Below are positions 24,487 to 35,070 of a DNA stretch of 37,586 nucleotides, piece by piece; positions within the stretch are counted from its first letter, which is position 1; each line of letters starts with the position of its first letter. Location: positions 1-37,586 of the forward strand of contig JABVXV010000469.1 in the NCBI GenBank assembly GCA_013365325.1, in the 5' to 3' direction. The translations under genes and the position numbers were made by a program. Source of the DNA: Dipetalonema caudispina. Lineage: Eukaryota > Nematoda > Chromadorea > Rhabditida > Onchocercidae. The notes beneath the pieces were generated by a model. That model was given only the letters and a program-made list of their open reading frames with translations, was not told the origin of the DNA and did not search any database.

Positions 24487-26711
24487 TTAATCCAAATTCT
24501 TTATTTTTATCAGCAAGGAACTGTTACTATTTGTTGGTAAGCTATTCGCGAGATGCCAATTGAAGATCAATACAACAAACCTGTAAGTAAATTTTGCATT
24601 ATTTCACTAAAAGCTTTCATTTCAATTATTTATGTTTATATTTACAGAACAGTTAATCATTTTTAAATGCAATACAGTCAGTGTCAAAGGAATCGATGCA
24701 AAAATAACAGTAATTTTAAAAAGACTTACTACAATCATTTTGTACTTTTAGCTTAAATGCAATGCAATGATCTAAAATTTATTGCAAGAATTTTTTGGAT
24801 GTTAATACAAAATGATATAATATCAATTTAAAGTTAATGAATGACCTTCAACTCTTAAAATTTACAAGGAACATTTTTTTTCTTTTTTTTCATTGAAATT
24901 GCTAGAATTCAGAAGAACGAAGAATTGCAACATAGTATTGGTTGGTATATATTTCTAGTAGATGACATAAAACCTCTCACCCATTCAACACATGTGCCAT
25001 TTGCCAAGAAACTGTAGTCACAGCAAATAAAGCCCATTTATTTGTTAGAAAATGTTGGCCAATATTAAAGACAAGAGCAGATATGATCATCGTAATCCCG
25101 CTGATACATGACTAAAAATGGATAACTGTACGATAAAATTGTTTTAAATATTGAAAGCAGGATTTGCTGCAATAATTTATTAGAACTTGCTATTTAATTT
25201 AATATTATTTATATAATACAATTTTTGCATTTTTATCCTTACCTGTATGAAAAAACGTATATCATCTTTGCGACTGGTAGAACGTACCGTTAATTGTTTT
25301 ATCTTCTTTGACTGAAAAATGCGGCATCGATTACATTTAAATTAATTGTATCAAACATTTACTCAAAAATTTCAAGTAAAATTGGACAAAAGAAAAAAAA
25401 ATTTGTTAGTTGTTAAAGAAAAACATGCAATACAAACAATTATTGCAGTTTGGTTCCAAGCATACAGACAATGCTTCTGGGCAATAAATATCTTACATTT
25501 TGATAAAAACCTTCCAAAATTAAAGATCATCAAAGAGTTCATTACATATTCAATTATTATTAACTGAACGCTAAAAATTAATGAAATAATCGCAATTCGT
25601 AACTTTGCTAAGATTTCTAATCTTAAGAAGCGTTACAAAGTCGATGAATTCCGTTATTATCAACAATGAAGTAGTCAATGTCGTGTCGAGCAACGAATTG
25701 ATGTAACCACAAGTTGTATTACTGTAGCTCCAACGGAAATCCAATTCCATATTAAAAATAAGGGTACATGGTTCTGTAAGCATAGATTATTTAGTAATCG
25801 ATAGCCAAATTTTAAAATTCCAAACTTCGATTTCGGTAAATTATTTCATTTCACTGATAATATCAGCGGTTTTTTTTATAGATAGTTCATTTTTGCTGTA
25901 ATAAACTTGCGGGAAGTTTACCAAAGATATTTGGTAGACATGGCAGAAATCCGAGGAAATAAATAATAATTCCTGCTCTGCGAGCTTTCGGTATGGACCA
26001 AAAACGATGATATTTTAGAGGATATGCAAATGCACAGTATCTATTCATTGCAATTAACAAATTCAAAAATACTGTCCCATAGAGGGACACATTTGCCAAA
26101 CATCCCGGTATTGAGGCGATGAAAGATGTTGGTGATGATAATTCCCGAGAACCCCTGAAATCATAACTGATCTAATACGGTAGAGATTGGCAATCAAACA
26201 AATGAATACAACAATATTAACTCTCATTCTTCAAATTAACTACGATGAATTAAACGTAATGAAAAATGTTACGTTATTAGAACGACAGCTCCCCATATCA
26301 GTATAATTGATATTGTTTGTATATTACATAGCAAAACTGCGGTACAAAGAGTTCCATAAGCATTATGAAAACGCGAATTTGTGGTTGTGATATGAATTGA
26401 TAAGCCATTGCTGACAAATCCAAACAGTGATATCTGCAACAAAATTTGCATTAAATGAACGATTAATTTAATTGCCATATAATATGGTTCTTAAAATTTC
26501 TAGGATTCTCGATGACAAGATAATGTCAATGATTCTTGTAAAATCGTTTGTTTATGGATAAATCTTCTCAGAGGAACTTCGAGACAGTTCATTGTTGCTT
26601 TTTAGTACCTAAGCAAAAAAAAAGCATAAATTAAGTTAAAATCGAACTTACCATAGCAATAAAAAACAGTGCAAACATACATTCCTCCATATTGGATTGT
26701 GTAACTGTCAT
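24487..26711 (-). CDS. Serpentine chemoreceptor, Srx-type 7TM GPCR, seven exons
   Basis: Exons (5' to 3'): 26652-26711, 26273-26433, 25922-26154, 25604-25773, 25243-25311, 24981-25111, 24487-24580. All junctions are GT..AG with matching phase. The total is 918 nt, giving 305 aa, within the usual range for nematode serpentine receptors. Visible marks: TM1 formed across exons 1/2 (MFALFFIAM joined to ISLFGFVSNG); TM3 end NRYCAF followed by YPLKYHRFW; second extracellular loop EPCTLIF with RWSYSNTTC; a basic third loop leading into FFIQ; TM7 NKWALFAV and the terminal IFNWHL. The NRxCAF..PLKY and C..W..C features fit the Srx family of worm receptors; a related rhodopsin-like subfamily is possible. 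The likely role is chemosensation at the neuronal membrane; the ligand is unknown. Confidence 0.85.
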
Positions 26712-26758
26712 CAAACTTTTCGAAATCGATGAAGAAATCTCAAAGGAATGATCTATTG
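26712..26758 (-). promoter_or_regulatory. Probable spliced-leader (or 5' UTR) acceptor of the receptor gene
   Basis: A pyrimidine run TTTTTTTTCTCAATAG ends at 26753. It leaves a 41-nt leader (26712-26752) before the ATG at 26709-26711. This arrangement is typical of trans-splice acceptors in nematodes, but an ordinary upstream 5' UTR exon would look the same. Confidence 0.45.
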
Positions 26759-26769
26759 AGAAAAAAAAG

Positions 26770-29300
26770 TACAGTTCCATGTAAAGAAAATTGAATTTGA
26801 ATTTGTGGAAAGACACGAAAGCGAAATAAATTATGCATCCAAATAGATAATTCACTACTTTTTCGGCAGATATTCTATTGCTTTGAAATTTTTAAATTAG
26901 ACCTATAAATGACAAATATTTGCTTCCATCGTCTCTGTCTTTTTTAAAATTCTTTGTCTGTACTTTGATACGATTCTGCAATACGCACTGTCATTCTTAT
27001 CGATCTTTCAATTCAGAATGAGTGAATATTTGCACTGATTGTTTTGAACATTTTTAAACATTAAATTATAAAAAAACCTCGGATTAATTGAAATGGATAA
27101 ATTCAGGCATAAATTTACATCAGTAGCTCAGCAATAAAACGGATGAATGAGAATAAATAGCTGAACAAATAGTATGAAAACTGTTTATGAATTACACTAA
27201 AAGGGTAGAGATTGAAACAAAACTTAAAAAAAAAAAAAGATGGAAACACAATGAAAATTCCCACACATAATTTTTGAAATATGTATGTAATTCAGTAAAT
27301 GCCAATATTCAGATTAAAATTCCATTATTTTCATTTTGATTGCTAATACGAAGTTGTCAGTTGTGAGAGCATTAAACAATTGGAAATTATCTTCCATCCA
27401 ACATTGGCAAATTAAATTTAAAAATTGTTAATTCTTTATTTTCCATTGAAATTTAGGACTTGATCTATAAGCACTTCGAAAATATATTTGCCTTTGTCCA
27501 ATGTTATTTTTGGTTTTAAGCTGTATAATTTCATCCATCAACTTTTTGGTTAAATAATTGCTACATTTCAATTAAATATTAAATTGAAATGAAATAAAAG
27601 CTGAATAGTTGAACAGTTACTATTTTGAGCCTATTTTAGAAGCACCATATATAATATATATGAATCAGTAAGTGATATTTATTTAATAAATTGAAAGTTG
27701 AAAGAAATAAAAATTAAATGTATGATGTGAAACGAAAGGACACCGATAGAATGATACTAGATAGGATTGAACGGTGAAATATTTTGGCTCTTCTAGAACT
27801 GATAAGCCATTTAAGACATGGCTTATGTATAACTATTCATATCTTGGAACAAAATAAAAGTTGCACGGAACTAATTAATTTCAGAAACTACAAGAGAGCA
27901 TCAAATGATTGGAAAAGCAACTAGATGTACAACGAAAGTAACGAATGAAAAGACGATTTTTTCAACTAATAATTTTGTACTCACTTATTAACGATTGAAC
28001 AGATATCAGCTAAATATATATTCACAAAAAATACTTGAAAATCTAACTAACGAATAATTTTTTTTCATGGCTGAGGTCATATATTTTCTTCTTCTTTTTT
28101 TTTGCGAATCGATCTATCTGAACACATATCCGGTATAAGATGATGCTGGAACTTTGCAATGAACAGGGTTTACGTTTCTAATATAAGTGCTTGAATATGT
28201 AAAGAAATGATATTCGAAAGTTTGAAGGAAAATTTTGTTGATGCAATATTAAAGGAATGTCACCTTGACATTATTTATAATAAATGAATTATAACGGATT
28301 AGGAAGTATTGCATTTTTTGAAGCAAAATTGCTAAAAGAAATATTGAAGCCAACTGCTTAATCCATCACATAAGCTGACATAATCATTTGAATACACTTA
28401 CAAATAAGAATAATTGGGATATTGAGGTCATAGTTTGAGAAATGTGCGCTAATCAGTTGTTTCATTCAGGATTTGTAGCCTTTTTGTCAAGTTCTCTGAT
28501 GCATCATTGGCATATTTCTTAATTCATAAATTAGAAACTTTCTTTTTTAGGTCGTAGAAATGACGTCAATTAAAGGTCAGCACAAAAATTTATAATGTTA
28601 TGGCATATCGATGTGAGTGGAGTGACTGGATTAATCTATTAAATGTATTAATAGTATATTCAAATTATTGTCATTGTTAGGGCCACCTTTTAACAGTTTT
28701 TGAATTTTTAGGTATTATTTGTATTAACTTCTCGATTTTTATAAATCACTTGCATTGAATCTGATGGATTTTATTTATTTATTTATTTGTTTTTTTCAAC
28801 AAAATATATTACAGATATCAATCAAAACTTGAAGAATTAACATTTTCTTTACAATCAAAAATCATGACTACGACCATTTCAAATGTTTTAAGCATATTTT
28901 TTTGACATCACATTTTCAAGCTGATAACATTTAATTGGAGAAGCGACGAATAAGAAAGAGTTGATGATATAAAAAAAAGTACTCCTTAATTAAAATTTGA
29001 AAATTCCTGCATCCAATTTTTTGGATTTTACTATTGTTTGACCTTTTAATAATTTTAAACTAAAAGGAAATGTAGTAATTCTAAAAATGACTAAGAGATA
29101 AAAATAAATGTCAGCAAATCTTTGCTAAAAGCTTTGAATTTTTTTGATATATGATGGCTGGCACAACTCTAAACAAATTGGTTTTCAAGGTTCGTTCGAA
29201 GGCACGATATTATCGTTCAGTTAGACAATTTGAAAATATTTTTCGGCTTTCAAAAACTCTCGTTATTAGCCAAGTAATAAATTTACTGAATTAGCAGTAA
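26770..29300. other. Intergenic DNA between receptor and pseudogene, nothing coding recognised
   Basis: AT-rich, no credible exon on either strand. A small perfect hairpin (9-bp arms, 7-nt loop) lies at 27802-27826. I looked for a relic of the last receptor exon here and did not find one. Confidence 0.45.
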
Positions 29301-29310
29301 AATCTCTTAC

Positions 29311-30231
29311 CCTTCTAAAACTTTGCCACTTCCTAAGAAATTGTGCACACACCGCAAATATAACCCACTTATTAGCTGAAAAGTAATCGACGGAAAAAAA
29401 AGGTAATGGAAGATATGATTATCACATTATCAATAACACAAGTCTGAAAATTCAGAAACTAATTAAGAAAATCGGATTTTAAAACATGACCATTGAGAAA
29501 TTTCGATGAGATGAAGACAAGATAAATTATTTGGTAGAATTTGAATGAAATAAATTACTTTGACAGCATCATACGGTATGATGGCATATTTTGAATTTCG
29601 GACTCGATATTCAAAATATCACTTATCGCCATATGGTATTGATTACTTACACTTAAGTAACTTTTCCTGCAAGGTTTTCTTCTGCTTTATTTATTGCCTT
29701 TACCTGTTTAAAAAAGAACACATCAAACTTCTACCTAATAGACGCATTTTTTTATTGTTGTTGACCGATTTTAGCTGAAAAAATTGAAGTTTTTATTATA
29801 GACTGTTGCCAATGCTTGGATTATATGAAGTAAATTTCATTCATAAATTTTAATTGAATAGAAAGTACACAAATCAAACATAATACAAGTTTGAGTAATT
29901 TCATTTATTTTCTTTGAATACTAATCAAATGCCCTTGAGATTAAAATGTTTTCAATTCAAAAAAATTCTCCTATTATAAAGATTAATCCCATAATTCATG
30001 CATAAAATAATTACTTTTATCTGAAGTCCAACTACCAGTATAAAATAACTGCGAATCGTACTTTATAGTGATTACGTATTTTGGTAAACATAACGAAATT
30101 GTTACATTTCATTATCACCGACAACAACATAACTATCGCTACATCGAAAATGGAATTCAACAGACTACAAGTTATGTTTCAGTTGCTCCAAAAGAAATTT
30201 GATTTTGCATTAAAAATGAGGGTACATTGTT
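29311..30231 (-). pseudogene. Decayed Srx-type receptor paralogue (relics of exons 4, 5 and 6)
   Basis: Three segments match the intact receptor's exons in the same order and strand. Segment 30062-30231 is exactly 170 nt, like intact exon 4, and retains QCTLIFN, FFWSN, NITC and FTKIRN. An in-frame TGA sits after FFWSN, where the intact gene has a serine codon. Segment 29704-29774 (71 nt against 69) ends in a sequence reading VFFFKQ against IRFFIQ, with a frameshift. Segment 29311-29443 (133 nt against 131) carries the TM7 match NKWVIFAV after a frameshift and stop. Most splice sites are still GT..AG. Exons 1-3 and 7 were not found. Confidence 0.8.
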
Positions 30232-30403
30232 CTTCAACAGAGGTTAATGCGTGTTTCGCGAAGTTTGAGATTTTTTGAGAATGAAAAGTAATTATGAAAT
30301 GACTGATTAGGAAGATTAAAATTGATTGATGCAAATAATAATAGAAGCAGCAAAAAAAAAGTCGTAAAAAATTAAATAAGAAAAAACGAGTGATAAAGAA
30401 AAA

Positions 30404-31163
30404 GAAGCAATGAAAAAGTTTTTTAAAAAGAGGAAAAAGTTTAGAAACAAGGGTTTCAATTGTACAAAAAGTTGTCATAATTTCGTCCAGACGAATAAAT
30501 TTTGCAAATTGCAGTCAGAAGCACAAACTGTTGAAGGCAGAAGGCAACGAAGGATATGGAAAATTTCAGGTGACGTCGTTACTAATTCTAAGAGAAAGGG
30601 AGGATAAAAGAAGGACACAATTGAATATATCGGGAAAGTTACAAGGCGCATTTGGCTTACCTGAGAAGCAGATGCAGTACTTTTACGACCAAATTTCACA
30701 AGCAGAAAATTTATCCCAAAATAGTCACGACAAGCACTGTTTTGGCTAAGAAAAGAAATAGAAAACAAAGTTTAAAAATTTGAAAACTGCAACATTGAAT
30801 TATATAAAACAAAAAATAACGGAACAAATTTTACAAAAAAGCAAATCATTTCACCTTTGGAAGAAAATCTTCAAGTTAATGCAAGTCTTAACTGCTGCTT
30901 TTTACTTTATAAATGATATGTTTACAACTTCATTACTTCCACAAATGCTTGACGAATTTGACTTCCGTGAATTTATTTATCAATCCGAAATATTTATCAC
31001 CATGGTTTCAATACAATACTATAAAATATTTACACAACTCCAAACGGAAATAAGAACTAACCATGGCGAAAGAATATCAGTTTCTGATCGTTTATTGCTT
31101 GTAGTACAACACTTCCATAACAATCCCACCGCGCTGAATTCATTTTTAAAAAGCATGCAATAA
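30404..31163 (+). other. Unrecognised plus-strand coding-like region, possibly a degenerate gene
   Basis: Overlapping plus-strand frames are less AT-rich than the flanks. The frame from 30531 to 30749 ends in a segment with QGAFGLPEKQMQYFYDQ. The frame from 30780 to 31163 (127 aa) is helical and amphipathic, with an aromatic stretch (FYFINDMF) and the C-terminal part SVSDRLLL..FHNNP. No signal peptide is visible, and no clean intron joins the two frames. The last codons (KSMQ) already lie in the GCATGCAA repeat. It could be a decayed small secreted-protein gene; I do not recognise it. Confidence 0.25.
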
Positions 31164-32100
31164 TCAAAATCAAAAAGAGAAATGCAAGAATTAAAGTAAC
31201 TTAAATAAACTTGAAATTAGTAAAAAGACATGCAAAACGCAACATGAAGGTACATGGAATAACAAAAAAATAAAGTTAGCAAAAAAGCATGTGAAAGCAA
31301 AATGACATGCATGCAATAATAAAAGAGAGGAAGCAAACAAAAAACTGATTAAAAACAGCATGCAAAAGGTAAAACATGCAATATTAAAAAAAACGTAAAG
31401 TAGTTTAAAATAATCAAAATAAATTAAATCGGAAATGAACCATGCAGAAGTGAAATGATACACGAAAAGTGAAGCAATCACAAAATATGCAAAGGTGTTA
31501 TCAGGAAAAGCACGCAAAAGCAGTGTAAATAAAAGGCATGCAAAGGCAATGTCAGAAAAAGCACGCAAAAGTAATTTCAGAAAAAGCATGCAAAGGTAAT
31601 TTCAGGAGAAGCAGCAAAAGTAATGTAAGGAAAAAAGCATGCAAAAGCAATGTAAATAAAATGCATGCAAAGGCAATGTTAGAAAAAACACGCAAAAGTA
31701 ATGTCAGGAAAAGCATGCAAAGGTAATTTCAGGAGAAGTATGTAAAGGTAATATCAGGTAAAAAGCATGCAAAAGCAATGTAAATAAAAGATATGTAATA
31801 GTATGTAATGGAAAAATCGTGCAATAAATCAGTTTGCTTAAAAGTACAAAGATAACAAAAAAGCGATAAGTGTGAAGGAAAATCGTTAAATAAATTATAT
31901 TAACAAAGAAGCTTGCAAAGATTAATTGATAACAAAAACATGCAAAGTGTTAAATCGTTAAAAGTCATGCACAGATTTAATTTATCACAAAAATACTCAA
32001 AAAAATGAATAGTTAAAAGGCATGCAGAAGTAGTAAACGATTAAAGATGCGAGAAATGTTAAATTGACAACGAAGCATACAAAAATGAAGTTAATAATGA
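31150..32100. repeat. GCATGCAAA minisatellite with higher-order structure
   Basis: Monomers of about 24-27 bp, typically GCATGCAAAGGTAATTTCAG plus GAAAA. The core from about 31505 to 31795 is ordered. The variant ending in TGTAAATAAAA recurs at 31510, 31637 and 31765, so five different monomers form a block of about 127-128 bp present about twice, with a partial third. Flanks from 31150 and out to about 32100 contain scattered degenerate ATGCAAAG units. Open frames within it are repeat artefacts. Confidence 0.85.
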
Positions 32101-34270
32101 AAAAATATGAACGAAGGTGGCTAAAATAATGTAAAAGTTGAAGATAAAATAACGAAATACAACTTCAAAAATAAAAAATCAGAAATAGACAGAAAAGCAT
32201 AAATTTCTCACAATATTAAATTTTACATTCAACAGTATTATTAACTTTTCTAAAATTGGCAAAAAATAAATACAATTAATAATGGAAATAGAAATAAAAA
32301 ATCTAAACCAAATAGTCGGGTAATAACGAAATTTAAAGTAATCATAATTCTTTTAATTATGATGTTTTGAATATTTAAAATAATTAAAAGGACGGAAATC
32401 ATTAAATCAACTGGAACAAACAACTGAATATCCAAAACCAATGAATAAGAAACAATCTATTTAAAAGTCAGAACTGAAACTCGAAATGCAAAAAAGGAAT
32501 AGCTAAAGGTTATCATCTTTTATTTCAAAAAATTAAAACTCTATGACCTACCTTCATCAACACACTGCAACGACCTATATCAAAAAGTATGCCGCCCAAA
32601 GAAGACAGAAAAAAATCAGAACAATTCAAAAATGAAAGTGACAGTGAAGGAGAGAAATAAACAACCGAAACCGAAAATAAACGACAAAAAAAAGACCTAA
32701 TCTTAGGCTTAGTGACTTTACGTTCAAATAAAACAACAATAATTTTAAAATACAACAATAAGTCATAAAAACGCAAGTATTATTGTTGGCTAAATAATCA
32801 ATCACAACATTCTTAAATGCAGAAGAAAACTCAAAAAATTTACACTTAGTCTCGCAAGAAATGAGAAATGCAAACGAAACATCTATTAAATTATGGAAAA
32901 AACGAAAAGCAATAAAAGATAAAAAAAAAAATTCTTAACACGATGGTATTTGAAATAAGCATTGAAATTAATAAAATATGAGAGTAAAGAAATTATTTGC
33001 AAAAATCAAATTTTCTTAAAGCAAATAAAATTTTTGCAGTTACTGATTTGTGACTTTAGTTTCAGCAAATGGTAAATGGCGATATGAAAGCTTCTGAAAA
33101 AATTTCTCTCTTAATTGCAAATATCTGAAACTGCAAATTTGAGAATACGAAATATGTAAGAATTAAAATGGAACTCTTACTTCTCTTCAAAAATGGAAAT
33201 AGGAAAAAAGATACCATAGTTAATTCAGTCTTTGGAAAAAAGTGAACTAATGAACAAAAATTTAAAAATACATGGTTCAGTCCATATAAAAGTACCAAAC
33301 AATAAAAAATAAAAATAAATGAAGTTATAGAAATATCGCTAAAACCAATTAGTTACAAATAAAACACAAATATCATCAACAAAATTGAAGAAAAAATTTT
33401 CCTAATTGCAAAGAATAAAATTGGTATTTAATAAATAATCGAAAACATCATTAGATACTTGACAATCAATTTGAATTACTGGTAAATTTCAATATCAAAA
33501 TACTGATAAGTTCTAATAAAAAAAATTGAGCAAATAAAAAAAAGAAAGAAAAGCGAAAAATAACGTCATATCTCTGAATTACATTAAAGCACTTATGATG
33601 CTCACACTAATTTACAGTTTCAAAATGGCATACTAAAATTAAACAGCATTATAGAAATTATTGAATTCACAAAAGAAGTTTTCTACAACTTATTATAAAT
33701 TTCGCTAAATGTATAATTAGTTGAAAAAACTGCTGGGAAAATTACCAAATATCGAAACTACTCCTAATAACATACAAACTTAGTAGAAACTCAGAAAAGA
33801 ATACTAAATTTAAATTATGTAAATATGAAACAATGACAATAATAGAAGAAACTAAATACATTTTTAAATGAAATGAAAATAGTTAAACTATGCAACGAAA
33901 TTGCTAGCAATTACAAACAAAAAAAAATTCCACCAAAATGCCAATGATAATTATAAAACGAGAACTTATAAAATAATAATAATACTAATAATTCATTAGA
34001 ACTCTATAAATAATGAAGAAAATTAATAAATATAACATAAACACGTTGATAGTAATATGTAAAAGCTAATTAGCAAAAGTTAATGAACATAATAACAAGG
34101 AAATAACAGTGAGAACAAACTGAACGTATATTAACCAATTGAAAAATGTTGCAATTAAAGTTGGTAGCAATAATAAGTAAAGAACGCAAGAAAAAAAGTT
34201 AGAAAAAAAAATGAGTAATTACAATCAAGAATAGATAAACGATGAGTAATAACATAATGTAGTAAAGGTA
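32101..34270. other. AT-rich stretch, nothing recognised
   Basis: A-rich on the plus strand throughout, with short open frames only on the T-rich complement. No splice-consistent exon, tRNA or ordered repeat was seen. Confidence 0.5.
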
Positions 34271-34310
34271 ATTATGCAAAGTTTAATAAAACGAACTTTT
34301 AATTGCTATT

Positions 34311-34634
34311 TCGTTTTTAGTTTTTCTTATTTTTCTTCTTTTACTTTTTTTTTGTTTTTTCTTTTTTTATATTTCCTTTTTTTGTTTTTTCTCTTTTTAT
34401 TTTTTCTTTTTTTATTTTTTCTTTTTTTATTTTTTCTTTTTTTATTTTTTTTTGACTTTTTCTTTTCTTCTTTTTTTCATTTTTCCTTTTTTAATTTTCC
34501 TTTTTTTAGTTTTTTTTACTTTTTCTTTTCTTCTTTTTTTCATTTTCCCTTTTTTTATTTTTTCTTTTTTATTTTTTCTTTTTTTATTTTTTTCTTTCTC
34601 TTTTTTTCTTTTTCTATATTTTTTATTTTTTTAA
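34311..34634. repeat. T-rich pyrimidine tract with TTTTTATTTTTTC units
   Basis: About 320 bp almost purely T and C on the plus strand, with spaced single A residues. The unit TTTTTTTATTTTTTC repeats several times between about 34380 and 34450 and again near 34550-34590. Two overlapping Phe/Leu-rich open frames arise from it and are not genes. Confidence 0.85.
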
Positions 34635-34899
34635 TCCCAAAAGTACTTTGATGCATTAGTGAACACAAAAAAATTCAAAAATCCAAACAAAATTATACAA
34701 TCAAAAAAAAAGCTATCAAAAAATCTCCGTTTGTGATCATTTATGAAAATGCAAGTTATGCTAAATTATGCTTCTCTCAAAATTATCAAATGATTGCAAA
34801 TTGAATTCAAAAAAATTTCATCACTAAAGATCAAACGGAGGGCTAAATATTAAAAATAAAAAGAAGCAATAATTAGTAACACTAACGAGAACAATTAGC

Positions 34900-35070
34900 A
34901 AAAAAAAAGTTCTGAATCGGCCATCTGGCCAGTCAAACAAATTACATAACCTGTGTGGAGACAGGAGCTTTCATGCTAATCCTGGAGCAGCGGAATGAAG
35001 TGGCGAGATCGAATCGGCGTCTTCCGGTCAGCGGCATGGGTAGAAACTGAGCCATTGCGCTACACATCTG
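34900..35070 (-). ncRNA. Candidate Pol III-type element (tRNA-like A and B boxes, T9 terminator), possible SINE relic
   Basis: On the minus strand, an A box-like TAGCGCAATGG (35052-35062) is followed, at tRNA-like distance, by a B box-like GATTCGATCTC (35005-35015, two differences from GGTTCGANNCC). Two small hairpins follow (34950-34965, CCTGT/ACAGG; 34919-34930, GGCC/GGCC), and a T9 run at 34900-34908 could terminate Pol III. No cloverleaf forms: acceptor and D stems do not pair. The block is GC-rich against its flanks and coincides with the 3' end of the zinc-finger gene, so it may be an exonised SINE or plain 3' UTR. Confidence 0.3.

Noticed and set aside
31191..31726. Open frames on both strands in the GCATGCAAA repeat
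   Set aside because: Both arise from the minisatellite; their protein repeats mirror the DNA repeat.
31150..32100. CRISPR-like array
   Set aside because: Units are contiguous variants of one monomer with no unique spacers, in a eukaryotic genome.
34274..34651. 125-aa Phe-rich frame resembling a membrane protein
   Set aside because: Translation of the pyrimidine tract; no real gene features.
34929..35069. Minus-strand frame starting MCSAMAQF as a longer C-terminus of the zinc-finger protein
   Set aside because: The phase-1 donor of exon 5 enters this exon in another frame and meets TAG after two codons.
35000..35070. A functional tRNA gene
   Set aside because: A and B box-like motifs are present, but acceptor and D stems do not pair and the T stem is imperfect.
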